Origin: UBA3937 sp050951585
GTDB taxonomy: Bacteria; Bacillota; Peptococcia; DRI-13; DTU073
Reading direction: 5' to 3'
NCBI GenBank assembly: GCA_050951585.1
Contig: JBMNJI010000006.1
Coordinates: 124,001 to 188,000 of the forward strand
Length of the DNA: 64,000 nt
How positions within the stretch are numbered: position 1 is the stretch's first letter; every line of letters begins with the position of its first letter. Below are positions 32,565 to 41,221 of the stretch, piece by piece. The notes under the pieces are model-generated. The model was not told where the DNA came from. It saw only the letters and a program-made list of their open reading frames with translations, and made no database searches. Made by a program: the position numbers and the translations under genes.

Positions 32565-32954
32565 ATGGAGATATTGCAGGTGGTGGGAATTGGTTTAACG
32601 GGAACTATTCTGACGGTTTTTTTGAAAGAAAGCAATAAGGGAGCAGCAGTGTTTGTCAGCTTAGCCACCGGTTTGATTCTTTTTATTTTTGCCCTGAGTA
32701 AAATCGGGGATGTGCTGGATGTGATGCAAGAATTAGCAAGGCGTGCCCAAATAAATATGTTTTATATGACTACGGTGTTGAAGATCATGGGCATTGCCTA
32801 TCTTGCGGAGTTTGGTGCTCAAATATGTAAAGATGCGGGCGAAGGCTCTATTGCCACAAAAATTGAATTAGCGGCCAAGATACTGGTTATGGTGCTTGCT
32901 TTGCCTATTATCATGGCTATTCTCGAATCGGTGCTTCGTCTGATCCCTTCTTGA
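32565..32954 (+). CDS. spoIIIAD: Stage III sporulation protein AD
   Basis: 129 aa, about four hydrophobic segments. The start MEILQVVGIGLTGTILTVFL and the middle YLAEFGAQICKDAGEGSIAT are SpoIIIAD hallmarks. Length and position between spoIIIAC and spoIIIAE match. It is an integral membrane component of the channel apparatus in the outer forespore membrane. Confidence 0.94.
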   Translation: MEILQVVGIGLTGTILTVFLKESNKGAAVFVSLATGLILFIFALSKIGDVLDVMQELARRAQINMFYMTTVLKIMGIAYLAEFGAQICKDAGEGSIATKIELAAKILVMVLALPIIMAILESVLRLIPS

Positions 32955-32963
32955 GGTGGAAAA

Positions 32964-34178
32964 ATGAGATGGAAAAAAATATTGGGAATATTGATCGTGT
33001 TTGGGGCGCAGTTGCTGCTTTTTGTCCCGGTAAATGCTGAAGCGGTTAATTTGGTTGAGGCAAGAAATCTTCCCTCGGTGCTTTCACCGCAGGAGATCCT
33101 GGAGGAACAGGAACGCTGTGTAGATCTTGGCGAAATAGAGCGTTTCTTACAGGAGGTAGACCGGGAAATCGGGGACTTCTTCCCGGCAGGCTCATTAAAA
33201 CAGTTTATCGCTAAATTTGCGGCTGGGGAAATTGATTTGGCCCCCCAGGAAATGTTTCGCCAGATCATCGTGTATTTTTGGCGTGAAGTCATTATGAATT
33301 TATCGTTATTGGGAAAGTTGCTACTGGTTGCTGTGGTTTGTGCCATTCTCTCTATTCTCCAATCGGCTTTCGAGCAAGGGACGGTGGCAAAAGTTGCTTA
33401 TTTCGTTTGTTTTCTGGTTGTAATTACATTAGCGGCCGGCTCTTTCAAGCTGGCAATTAGTACCGGCTTAGGAGTAATTGAAAAAATGGTTGGCTTTATG
33501 CAGGTGCTCATGCCCGTATTATTAGTCTTACTTACAGCAGTGGGAGGATTAACGACAGTATCTTTATTACAGCCGTTCTTAATGGTGTTTCTAAGCACTA
33601 TGTCAATTTTCTGTCAGAACCTTGTTTTTCCTTTTATCTCCTTAACAGCAGTCCTGGGCATTGCCAATAATCTTTCGGATCAATTTAAGATTTCGCAGTT
33701 GGTTTCATTTTTCAAGCAATTAACCAAAGTAGGCATCGGTATTGTTCTGACCCTCTTTATCGGGGTGATTACGGTAGAAGGTGTCGCCGGCAGCGTCATT
33801 GATGGTGTAACGCTCCGTACGGCGAAATATATGACAGGTGCTTTTGTCCCGGTTGCCGGCAGTATGTTTGCCGATGCTCTTGATGCGGTCATCGGCGGGT
33901 CTCTGATCTTAAAAAATGCCCTTGGTTTAGGCGGTGTATTAGTTTTAGGGGCGCTCGTGCTTTTCCCGGTCTTGAAGATCTTGGCACTCGCGGTCATCTA
34001 TCGTTTTGCCTCAGCTTTATTACAACCACTGGGCGATTCCCTCTTAGTAAATACGTTTGAAGAAATGGCGGCTTGTCTGTTTTTAACTTTTGCTGTGGTG
34101 GCTTCTGTAGCGATTATGTTCTTCATGACCCTGGCGATTATTGTGGGCATGGCCAATTTCACCGTCATGCTCAGGTAG
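32964..34178 (+). CDS. spoIIIAE: Stage III sporulation protein AE
   Basis: 404 aa. A cleavable-looking signal sequence (KILGILIVFGAQLLLFVPVNAEA) is followed by an extracytoplasmic segment and then about seven helices from residue 115 onward. SpoIIIAE is the large multi-spanning component of the SpoIIIA complex; the signal peptide is known to be needed for its function in B. subtilis. It lies nine bases after spoIIIAD. Confidence 0.94.
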   Translation: MRWKKILGILIVFGAQLLLFVPVNAEAVNLVEARNLPSVLSPQEILEEQERCVDLGEIERFLQEVDREIGDFFPAGSLKQFIAKFAAGEIDLAPQEMFRQIIVYFWREVIMNLSLLGKLLLVAVVCAILSILQSAFEQGTVAKVAYFVCFLVVITLAAGSFKLAISTGLGVIEKMVGFMQVLMPVLLVLLTAVGGLTTVSLLQPFLMVFLSTMSIFCQNLVFPFISLTAVLGIANNLSDQFKISQLVSFFKQLTKVGIGIVLTLFIGVITVEGVAGSVIDGVTLRTAKYMTGAFVPVAGSMFADALDAVIGGSLILKNALGLGGVLVLGALVLFPVLKILALAVIYRFASALLQPLGDSLLVNTFEEMAACLFLTFAVVASVAIMFFMTLAIIVGMANFTVMLR

Positions 34179-34216
34179 ATTTTTGACTCAGGTAGGTTTT
34201 GGGGTAGGTGATATTG

Positions 34217-34804
34217 ATGCAAGTCCTCACGGAAATAGTACGAAATATTGTCGTGATTCTCCTCTTCACAACTTTTTTGCAATTGCTCTTGCCTTCAAAG
34301 AGCATGCAGCCTTTTATCAAGGTGGCTTTGGGGTTATTCGTGTTGTTTTCTTTCTTAAACCCGTTATTACAACTGATGAACCGGATTAATGAGGAGGAAC
34401 TGATTGCCAATGTGACGCTCGCGGAGAAAGAGACGGGTATGAGTTTCCGGCAAAGGACAGAGCAACAGATTGCCGCAATGCTTCGGATGGTCACCGGCCT
34501 AAAAAATGTGGAGGTGAAAGTATTGCTAGAAAAAAGCGGTACAAATATCTTAAGGGACACCATTCAGGAGATTGTCGTTATTCTTGAGCACAGCACAGCC
34601 CCCACAGTCGGGATGGAGGAGACAAATGAAAACACAGAGGGAGAAAGGAGGGTTTCTTTGGTTCAACCTATTCAAATTCAAGGCCCTTCGGATGAAAATA
34701 ATCCGGAGATCAGCAATAAGGGGGTCTTGAAAGAAGAGATTGTATATACAATCTGTCGCTATTTTGGTTTAAAAGAAAATCAAGTCAGGGTTCAGTCTAA
34801 TTAA
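34217..34804 (+). CDS. spoIIIAF: Stage III sporulation protein AF
   Basis: About 195 aa from ATG 34217, eight bases after GGGGTAGG; a GTG at 34208 overlaps that site. Two N-terminal helices (VVILLFTTFLQLLLP and FIKVALGLFVLFSFLNPLL) precede a soluble ring-building-like domain with VTGLKNVEVKVLLEK. The C-terminal end (KENQVRVQSN) is typical. It is a membrane-anchored part of the intermembrane apparatus. Confidence 0.92.
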   Translation: MQVLTEIVRNIVVILLFTTFLQLLLPSKSMQPFIKVALGLFVLFSFLNPLLQLMNRINEEELIANVTLAEKETGMSFRQRTEQQIAAMLRMVTGLKNVEVKVLLEKSGTNILRDTIQEIVVILEHSTAPTVGMEETNENTEGERRVSLVQPIQIQGPSDENNPEISNKGVLKEEIVYTICRYFGLKENQVRVQSN

Positions 34805-34853
34805 CGGAAAATTGAGTTAGATAGTACCAGGAAAGTGTGGTGGACATTTGCTC

Positions 34854-35444
34854 ATGAACGAGCTATATTGGTCATTCTTTGACCCTAAAGGGAAATACGG
34901 TATCTGGGGAATATTTTGTCTGGTTTTAGTGGGAATCTTGTTAATGGTTCTGCCGGGTTTTCTTTTCGGTGAGAAAAAGGAACGCCCCTTGTCTGATCAG
35001 TCGCAGAAAAAGCTTGCCGAAAGCGCAGAGTTGAATCTAACCCCTTTGCTGGAATTGGAAAAACAGTTTGCCCGGCAGGCCGAAGAAATATTGAATCAGG
35101 GTGAAGGCTTTGGCAAGGTGAGCGTTGCAGTAACCTTAGAGGCAGGTCCGGAACAAGATTTGGCGCGCAATGTTCAGAATCAAGTCTCTGTTGTTGAGGA
35201 ACAGGATGCCGGTGGGGGTAAGAGAGTGACAAGTGAGACACAGGAAGAAGTTAAGTACGTTTTTGCGCAGGGAGGAGAAACACCACTTGTTCTTCGGGAA
35301 AAAAATGCGCAAATTAAGGGGGTATTGGTGATGGCGGAAGGAGCAGTGAATCCTGAAATAAAAAGGCTTTTGAGCGAAGCAATGCAATCCTTATTTGCTT
35401 TGCCGGCACATCGTGTCATGATACTTCCCATGAAAGGCAGGTAG
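34854..35444 (+). CDS. spoIIIAG: Stage III sporulation protein AG
   Basis: About 196 aa. ATG 34854 is preferred; a TTG at 34848 is possible. One transmembrane helix (IFCLVLVGILLMVLPGFLFG) precedes a ring-building domain with FGKVSVAVTLEAGPEQDLAR and ending IKGVLVMAEGAVNPEIKRLL. In B. subtilis SpoIIIAG forms a large ring in the intermembrane space. The predicted domain is complete. Confidence 0.93.
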   Translation: MNELYWSFFDPKGKYGIWGIFCLVLVGILLMVLPGFLFGEKKERPLSDQSQKKLAESAELNLTPLLELEKQFARQAEEILNQGEGFGKVSVAVTLEAGPEQDLARNVQNQVSVVEEQDAGGGKRVTSETQEEVKYVFAQGGETPLVLREKNAQIKGVLVMAEGAVNPEIKRLLSEAMQSLFALPAHRVMILPMKGR

Positions 35445-35448
35445 GAAT

Positions 35449-36024
35449 ATGACTACAATATATGTTCGCTTTAAAAGTATTCTCACTTTTGGCTTAATTG
35501 TCTTTTGTTTATCATTTTTGTGGTTTTCGTTTCATGCTTTAAAACAAGAAAACAGGACTGCGCAGGAGTCGGTAACAGGCGCAAGCGAGATACCAAATGA
35601 ACTAACAAAGGACGATTCTAATTCGTTGATGACATTAGTACCTGAGGTGAATAACGAGCAAGCATTAACGGCAAATGATTTTTTTAGTGAATACCGGTTG
35701 GAGCGCCAAAGAACGCTCAGTGAACAAACAGAAATACTGAATGAAATTATTGATCATCATAATTCGAGTGCGCAGATTAGGACAGACGCTCAGGAAAAGT
35801 TAATTGGTCTGACTGAAAACATTAGTCGGGAAGCAAAAATTGAAAGTGCCTTAATCGCGAAAGGATTTTCAGACGCGATTGCGGTCATTCAGGAACCTTC
35901 GGTGCTGGTTATTGTACCTTCGGAAGGGTTTCGGCAGGATGAGATTGCCCGGATTGCCGATATTGTGACGAAAATTTCGCAGTGCCGGTGGGAGGATGTG
36001 GTGATTATTCCCAAAACTAAGTAA
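35449..36024 (+). CDS. spoIIIAH: Stage III sporulation protein AH
   Basis: 191 aa. One N-terminal helix (LTFGLIVFCLSFLWFSF) precedes a low-complexity linker and a YscJ/FliF-like ring-building domain (AKIESALIAKGFSDAIAVIQ). In the mother-cell membrane it binds forespore SpoIIQ or an equivalent across the septum. Ser/Thr/Asn-rich linkers are usual. It is the last gene of the spoIIIA operon; the asp23 gene 101 bases on has its own promoter. Confidence 0.93.
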   Translation: MTTIYVRFKSILTFGLIVFCLSFLWFSFHALKQENRTAQESVTGASEIPNELTKDDSNSLMTLVPEVNNEQALTANDFFSEYRLERQRTLSEQTEILNEIIDHHNSSAQIRTDAQEKLIGLTENISREAKIESALIAKGFSDAIAVIQEPSVLVIVPSEGFRQDEIARIADIVTKISQCRWEDVVIIPKTK

Positions 36025-36065
36025 GATTTTTTTAAGGATTATTTTCAATTCACACCTGTCAATGT

Positions 36066-36094
36066 TTGTTAAATCATAGTGGTTCTGTTATAAT
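36066..36094 (+). promoter_or_regulatory. Sigma-A promoter of the asp23 module
   Basis: TTGTTA (36066-36071), a 17-base spacer and a perfect TATAAT (36089-36094). The expected start is near 36,101, before GGAGGGG and the ATG at 36,126. This separates the asp23 genes from the sporulation-specific spoIIIA operon. Confidence 0.75.
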
Positions 36095-36125
36095 ATTCAT
36101 TGTATAATAGGAGGGGAGCATAAAA

Positions 36126-36527
36126 ATGGTAGAAAACGAATTGTCGGAAAAAGCCATTCTTACTGATGAAGGCAGTGTCAAAATTTCAGAAGAGGTAGTA
36201 GCGATCATTGCCGGTCTGGCAGCATCTGAAGTAAAAGGGGTTGCCGGAATGAGCGGAGGCATTGTTGGAGGGATTGCGGAGTTTGTTGGGAAAAAGAATC
36301 CGTCCAAGGGCATCAAGGTTGAAGTCGGCGAAAAGGAAGCCGCCGTTGATGTTTATGTCATTGTGGAGTTTGGTTCAAGAATTCCCGAAGTTGCCCATGA
36401 GATTCAACACAATGTGAAAAAGGCCATCGAGAGTATGACCGGGTTAAATGCGATTGAAATAAATGTCCATGTGCAAGGGGTGACTTTCCCCAATGATGTC
36501 AAAGAAAACAAACAGGTAGATAAGTAG
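36126..36527 (+). CDS. Asp23/Gls24 family envelope stress protein
   Basis: 133 aa. The Asp23 core is clear: GSVKISEEVVAIIAGLAA, then EVKGVAGMSGG and VYVIVEFGSRIPEVAHEIQ. In S. aureus Asp23 sits at the membrane through AmaP and responds to cell-wall stress; here an AmaP-like gene and a DUF2273 gene follow, completing that module. The C-terminus ends inside a GTAGATAA tandem repeat, so small indels there could change the tail. Confidence 0.92.
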   Translation: MVENELSEKAILTDEGSVKISEEVVAIIAGLAASEVKGVAGMSGGIVGGIAEFVGKKNPSKGIKVEVGEKEAAVDVYVIVEFGSRIPEVAHEIQHNVKKAIESMTGLNAIEINVHVQGVTFPNDVKENKQVDK

Positions 36528-36539
36528 ATAAGTAGATAA
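36516..36539 (+). repeat. 8-bp tandem repeat (GTAGATAA x3) at the asp23 stop codon
   Basis: Three perfect head-to-tail copies (36516-36523, 36524-36531, 36532-36539) span the asp23 stop, with a degenerate fourth copy following. The unit is not a multiple of three. Confidence 0.9.
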
Positions 36540-36590
36540 GCAGATCAGAGATTTATTTTTAGTAATAAGACAGATATGAGGAGGATTATG

Positions 36591-37145
36591 ATGACGAATA
36601 CCGGAAATAGATTCATTATTGGGATACTATTGTTAGGATATATCTTGTTGTCCTTATGCTTATTCCTGATGCTTCTTTTTAGTTGGCCGATGCCTTTTTC
36701 CTATTTTGAGTTGATTTTTTCCGACCCACTTGTAAAATGGGCTTATGGTGTTCTGTTAGCCGTAGTTTTTATCCTCAGTTGTATCTGTTTTGTTAAAAAT
36801 ATTGGCAGACGTCCGGTCAAATTCTCCGTTTTGCATGAGACAGATTTTGGCCAGATTAGCATCACTTTGTCTGCGCTTGAACAGCTTGTTTTGAAAGGAG
36901 CCAGCAGTGTTTCGGGAGTTAGAGAGGTAAAACCCAGTCTGAGATTAACCGCAGAGGGAATCGCCCTGCTGTTAAAAGTACAGGTAATTCCTGATATACA
37001 TATTCCCCAGGTCACCAGTGATCTGCAGAATACTGTAAAAGAGTACCTTTTGCGCACATCAGGGACAAGCCTGCAGGAGATAGAAGTACAGGTTGTCAAA
37101 ATCAGTTCGGACATCAGAACACCGAAAATCAGTCGAGTGGAATAG
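36591..37145 (+). CDS. amaP: AmaP-like membrane anchor for Asp23 protein
   Basis: About 184 aa. ATG 36591 (or 36588) follows GAGGAGG at 36579-36585. Two helices (residues 8-31 and 50-70) precede a domain related to Asp23 (ISITLSALEQLVLKGASSVS, VREVKPSLRLTAEGIALLLK). The layout of two membrane helices plus an Asp23-like cytoplasmic domain is that of AmaP, which anchors Asp23. Confidence 0.88.
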   Translation: MTNTGNRFIIGILLLGYILLSLCLFLMLLFSWPMPFSYFELIFSDPLVKWAYGVLLAVVFILSCICFVKNIGRRPVKFSVLHETDFGQISITLSALEQLVLKGASSVSGVREVKPSLRLTAEGIALLLKVQVIPDIHIPQVTSDLQNTVKEYLLRTSGTSLQEIEVQVVKISSDIRTPKISRVE

Positions 37146-37159
37146 GAGGCAGGGAGCTA

Positions 37160-37375
37160 ATGCTTGAACAAATTTTAGCGGAGATCTTTAAACATCGGGG
37201 CAAAGTGCTTGGCCTGATCGCCGGTTTGGTTTTTGGCCTGATGGTTATTAAAGTCGGTTTTTGGCAGACGCTGTTTATTACTCTTTGCCTTGGGTTAGGT
37301 TATGCCATCGGGAAAAGAATTGATGATAATGAAAGCTTAAAAGAAGTCATTGAAAGAATTATTAAAGAAAGATAG
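37160..37375 (+). CDS. DUF2273 family small membrane protein
   Basis: 71 aa with two hydrophobic segments (KVLGLIAGLVFGLMVIKVGF and TLFITLCLGLGYAIGKRID) and a charged tail. This is the DUF2273 pattern that commonly follows amaP/asp23 genes. Function unknown. Seven-base inverted arms GATAATC/GATTATC at 37430-37446 lie in the gap before nusB. Confidence 0.88.
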   Translation: MLEQILAEIFKHRGKVLGLIAGLVFGLMVIKVGFWQTLFITLCLGLGYAIGKRIDDNESLKEVIERIIKER

Positions 37376-37466
37376 GGCATTAAGATCACGGTAAATCGAT
37401 GATAAGGTCGATTCAGAAAAATATAAAACGATAATCGTTGATTATCACGAAAAGGGAGGATCCTTT

Positions 37467-37892
37467 TTGGGCAGACGTTTAGCGCGTGAATTAGCCATGA
37501 AATCACTATTTGCCCGGGATTTAGGCAAAAATGAAACTGGAGAAATTTTGGCGAGACTTGTTCAAGAATATCATGTGGCCGACGAGGTAAAGGCCTTTGG
37601 GGAGAAGCTTATTAATGGCGTAGTGGAAAACCAGCAATATCTTGATACGGTTATCGATCAATATGCCATTGAATGGCAGTTAGAGAGAATTGCCCCGGTT
37701 GAGAGGAATATTTTACGTATTGCCCTTTACGAGATGATCTGTGCGGACGATACTCCTCCTGCCGTGGTTATTAATGAAGCTTTAGAGGTGGCCAAAATCT
37801 ATGGCGGAGATGATTCACCTCGTTTTTTAAACGGTATTTTGGGGAAAGTCTTAAAAGAACTGCCAAAACATCAAGCGGCCAGAGATGATTAG
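37467..37892 (+). CDS. nusB: Transcription antitermination factor NusB
   Basis: 141 aa. TTG start at 37467 with GGGAGG seven to eight bases upstream. The all-helical fold has the family phrases RRLARELAMKSLFA, IAPVERNILRIALYEM and PPAVVINEALEVAKIYGGDD. With NusE and boxA RNA it promotes antitermination of rRNA transcription. It begins a long housekeeping run (nusB to recN). Confidence 0.95.
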   Translation: MGRRLARELAMKSLFARDLGKNETGEILARLVQEYHVADEVKAFGEKLINGVVENQQYLDTVIDQYAIEWQLERIAPVERNILRIALYEMICADDTPPAVVINEALEVAKIYGGDDSPRFLNGILGKVLKELPKHQAARDD

Positions 37893-37933
37893 CACAGAAT
37901 GGGAAAATTCTAGAAGAAGGTCAGGGTTGGGAT

Positions 37934-38899
37934 GTGTTCTTAGGAATTGATACAAGTTGTTATACGACCTCACTTGCGTTGGTAGATGAGCATAAAAATA
38001 TACTAAGCGAAAAAAGGATGGTTTTGCCGGTATCAACAGGGGCACAAGGGCTGAGGCAATCCACAGCCCTCTTTTATCATATTCAAAACCTTCCTCTGGC
38101 GATGCAGGAACTGTTTTCAAAGGTAGAAAAAGAGCAAAAAATAGAAGCGATCGCTGTTAGTGCGAAACCTTCACCTCGTGAAGATGCTTATTTGCCGGTA
38201 TTCCGGGCAGGCTTTTCGTTAGCCGAGAGTTTAGCGGCGTGTCTGAGAGTTCCGTTAGTCAAAACTACTCATCAGGAAGGTCATCTTGCGGCGGGGATGT
38301 GGCATTGTCAGGAGCAGTTAGCTGAAGAATTTCTCGCTTTTCATCTTTCGGGCGGGACAACCGAGCTTCTAAAAGTCCGTTTAAAATATCGGCAACCGCT
38401 GCAGTTTGAGATAACCGTATTAGGCTCTTCCACCGATATCCAGGCCGGTCAGTTGGTGGACCGGGTGGGGGTTGCGTTAGGGTATCCGTTCCCGGCAGGG
38501 CGATACCTGGAAAAGCTGGCCGCTGAAGGGGAAAATAAGGTGGAAATTGCCATTCCATCATCTGTGCAAGGCTACCAGATGAGTTTTTCCGGAGCAGAGA
38601 CCCGCGCTAAAGAATTGCTGAAGGAAGGGATTGCTCCGCGTGAAATTGCCAGAGCAATTGAAAATTGTCTCGCTGTTACGGTGGAAAAGGTGTTGCGTAA
38701 TGCCATTAAGGAAACCGGTTTAACCAAGGTATTATTAGTTGGTGGAGTGATGGCGAATAATTATCTCAGAAGCCGCTTAATAAAACGATTAGAGCATATG
38801 GCTGTTGGGGCAAAGCTGTATTTTGCGGAATCCGCCTATAGCAGCGATAATGCGGTAGGGGTTAGTTTGATCGCCAGAAGTCTCTTTTATGTTAGGTGA
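37934..38899 (+). CDS. M22/Kae1-like protein (TsaD paralogue)
   Basis: 321 aa from GTG 37934. The ASKHA-type ATPase fold begins FLGIDTSCYTTSLALVD. A HxxxH pair (THQEGHLAAGM, near residue 114) matches the metal site of TsaD/Kae1, and VLLVGGVMANNYLRSRL is the C-terminal nucleotide-binding motif. The N-terminus differs from true TsaD (no ILGIESSCDET). This clostridial paralogue is often annotated as O-sialoglycoprotein endopeptidase. Its actual role is uncertain. Confidence 0.85.
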   Translation: MFLGIDTSCYTTSLALVDEHKNILSEKRMVLPVSTGAQGLRQSTALFYHIQNLPLAMQELFSKVEKEQKIEAIAVSAKPSPREDAYLPVFRAGFSLAESLAACLRVPLVKTTHQEGHLAAGMWHCQEQLAEEFLAFHLSGGTTELLKVRLKYRQPLQFEITVLGSSTDIQAGQLVDRVGVALGYPFPAGRYLEKLAAEGENKVEIAIPSSVQGYQMSFSGAETRAKELLKEGIAPREIARAIENCLAVTVEKVLRNAIKETGLTKVLLVGGVMANNYLRSRLIKRLEHMAVGAKLYFAESAYSSDNAVGVSLIARSLFYVR

Positions 38900-38932
38900 A
38901 AGAATAAACAGAATATGGAGGTATATCAGAAA

Positions 38933-39796
38933 ATGCCAGCCCAACTTATTGATGGAAAAGCCATCGCCCAGCAACTCCGTGAGGAGATCAAAATCAAAGT
39001 CAGCAAACTGCGCGCCATAGGGGTTATCCCCAGTTTAGCCGTAATTTTAGTCGGTAACGATCCGGCTTCACAGATTTATGTAAATAATAAAGCCAAAGCG
39101 TGTCAGGAATGCGGGATTAAGTCTCAGGTAATCCGTTTGCCTCATACTACCTCGGAGGAGGATTTATTACAATTAATCAGGCAATTAAACGAGGCGCAAG
39201 ATGTGCACGGAATTTTAGTGCAGTTGCCGTTGCCGAATCAAATCAGGGAAAAAGTGGTGATCGAGGCCATTAATCCGCTCAAAGATGTGGATGGTCTTCA
39301 TCCGGAAAATGTCGGAAAACTTTGGACGGGGAATCCGTATCTTAAACCCTGTACTCCGTATGGTTGTTTATACATAATTCAAAAGAGTATCAAGGACATT
39401 AGAGGGAAAAGAGCAGTGATCATTGGTCGCAGCATTCTTACCGGTCGGCCGATGGGCGCTTTATTATTAAAAGAGAATGCTACAGTCACTTTTTGCCATT
39501 CCTATACCCAGAATTTACCCTCAATTGCCAGGACGGCGGACATTCTGGTGGTGGCGATTGGTAAGCCTGCCTTTATTACCGGCGAGATGATTAAGCCGGG
39601 AGCCATTGTCCTTGACGTGGGGACGAATCGCTTACCTGATGGGAGACTGGTTGGCGATGTGGATTTTGATACTGCTTGCGAAAGAGCCGGCTGGATAACG
39701 CCGGTTCCCGGAGGACTTGGGCCAATGACGATTGCGATGCTCTTGCAAAATACGCTGGAGGCAACGTATGAACAAAAAAATATACTCGGTAAGTGA
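38933..39796 (+). CDS. folD: Methylene-THF dehydrogenase/cyclohydrolase FolD
   Basis: About 287 aa from ATG 38933; ATG 38915 falls in the TGGAGGT site. The bifunctional enzyme interconverts 5,10-methylene-THF and 10-formyl-THF, part of one-carbon metabolism and the methyl branch of Wood-Ljungdahl. Motifs: DPASQIYVNNKAKAC (catalytic Lys), GILVQLPLP, GRSILTGRPMGALLL (NAD(P) site) and TPVPGGLGPMTIAML. xseA starts inside its 3' end (29-base overlap). Confidence 0.95.
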   Translation: MPAQLIDGKAIAQQLREEIKIKVSKLRAIGVIPSLAVILVGNDPASQIYVNNKAKACQECGIKSQVIRLPHTTSEEDLLQLIRQLNEAQDVHGILVQLPLPNQIREKVVIEAINPLKDVDGLHPENVGKLWTGNPYLKPCTPYGCLYIIQKSIKDIRGKRAVIIGRSILTGRPMGALLLKENATVTFCHSYTQNLPSIARTADILVVAIGKPAFITGEMIKPGAIVLDVGTNRLPDGRLVGDVDFDTACERAGWITPVPGGLGPMTIAMLLQNTLEATYEQKNILGK

Positions 39797-40970
39797 GCTT
39801 AGCTTTTTTATCAAAAATATCTTTGAGCAAAATGCGGTTCTCTCCAATCTTTGGGTGCGCGGGGAGATTACGAACTTTAAAAAACATAGTTCCGGACATC
39901 TCTATTTTTCTTTGAAGGACCAAAACAGCAATATGCGGGTGGTCATGTTTAAAGGGCGTGCCGGCAGTTTGCAGTTTACACCGCGTGATGGCCTCGATTG
40001 TCTGGTCAGAGGCTATATCTCTGTTTATCCTAAAGAGACTTCTTTGCAGTTTTACGCCGAAGAAATGATTCCGGCCGGACTTGGCTTGCAAAGTATTGCT
40101 TTAGCAGAACTAAAAGAAAAACTGCAGAAAAAAGGTTACTTTGCGCCTGAACGGAAAAGGCCGTTACCTGTTTTACCTACGGGAGTTGGGGTAGTGAGCT
40201 CGGCAGTTGGGGCGGCTATTCGGGATATCAGCAGGGTTGTGCAAAGACGCTATCCCGGGATGCCGGTCATTCTGTATCCGACTTTGGTTCAAGGAGAAAA
40301 GGCGGCCGAAACTGTTGCCGAAGGAATTAGAGTCTTGAGCGAGAGAGATGATCTGGATCTAATCATTGTCGCTAGGGGTGGCGGTTCTACGGAGGATCTA
40401 GCTGTTTTTAATTCGGAAATTGTGGCCGATGCGGTCTTTCATTCCGCCAAGCCGATTATTTCCGCCATTGGACATGAAATTGATTTTACCGTGACCGATT
40501 TAGTGGCTGATGTGCGGGCAGCAACTCCATCGATGGCGGGGGAGCTTGCTGTGCCTGTGAAAGCGGAAATTGTCCTGATGCTTGCCAAACAAAAGGAAAG
40601 ATTATTTAATCTGCTGAATGCCCGCCTGAATAAAGAAAGAATGCGTTTAACCTACCTTACGGAGACACGGATTATCAAAAAACCGGATCGTTGGTTGGAT
40701 AAATACCGTGAGGAAGTCAATAAAAAAGAAGAGCAGTTGCATAGTAAATTACAGAATATCCTGCAACGAACCCAGGCTAATTTAGCGGTTTATGCTGCCA
40801 AATTAGATTCCTTAAGTCCCTTGTCCACTTTAGCAAGGGGCTACAGTATTTGTCTAGGCGCAGATGGTCACATCTTAACTAATGCCAAGAATGCCGCCGT
40901 AGATGAAAAGGTGAAGATACGGCTGTATGCCGGGGCTTTAGAGTGCACTGTTTTGGCAAAGGAGGAATGA
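39768..40970 (+). CDS. xseA: Exodeoxyribonuclease VII large subunit
   Basis: About 400 aa; ATG 39768 follows GGAGG, giving MNKKIYSVSELSFFIKNIFE. An N-terminal OB fold (LWVRGEITNFKKHSSGHLYF) precedes the catalytic core with VARGGGSTEDLAVFNSE and GHEIDFTVTDLVAD, then a long coiled-coil arm. It degrades single-stranded DNA together with XseB, which is encoded four bases downstream. Confidence 0.95.
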   Translation: MNKKIYSVSELSFFIKNIFEQNAVLSNLWVRGEITNFKKHSSGHLYFSLKDQNSNMRVVMFKGRAGSLQFTPRDGLDCLVRGYISVYPKETSLQFYAEEMIPAGLGLQSIALAELKEKLQKKGYFAPERKRPLPVLPTGVGVVSSAVGAAIRDISRVVQRRYPGMPVILYPTLVQGEKAAETVAEGIRVLSERDDLDLIIVARGGGSTEDLAVFNSEIVADAVFHSAKPIISAIGHEIDFTVTDLVADVRAATPSMAGELAVPVKAEIVLMLAKQKERLFNLLNARLNKERMRLTYLTETRIIKKPDRWLDKYREEVNKKEEQLHSKLQNILQRTQANLAVYAAKLDSLSPLSTLARGYSICLGADGHILTNAKNAAVDEKVKIRLYAGALECTVLAKEE

Positions 40971-40974
40971 GAGA

Positions 40975-41217
40975 ATGGCCCAGGAGCAACAAAAAGAAAG
41001 TTATGAAGCGAGTATTAAAAAGTTAGAAGAGATTATTACCCGTTTGGAAAAAGGGGAGATTCCACTCGAAGAAGGTTTGTCTTGTTTTGAAGAAGGAATT
41101 GCACTGATCAAAAAATGTCAGGGATATTTGGACCGTGCGGCCGCCAAGGTACAAATACTACAGGAGGGGGAACTTACCGAATTAGCCGATCTCAAAGAAG
41201 AAAACGGAGCTGAATAA
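40975..41217 (+). CDS. xseB: Exodeoxyribonuclease VII small subunit
   Basis: 80 aa. A helical hairpin with SYEASIKKLEEIITRLEKGE and PLEEGLSCFEEGIALIKKCQ, the XseB signature; it wraps the XseA arm. Overlapping context with xseA and ispA is the common Firmicutes order. The acidic tail (ELADLKEENGAE) is ordinary. Confidence 0.95.
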   Translation: MAQEQQKESYEASIKKLEEIITRLEKGEIPLEEGLSCFEEGIALIKKCQGYLDRAAAKVQILQEGELTELADLKEENGAE

Positions 41218-41221
41218 AAGA

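Noticed and set aside
32819..33346. 175-codon minus-strand ORF opposite spoIIIAD/spoIIIAE
   Set aside because: Fully antisense to two well-identified sporulation genes; no signal for initiation.
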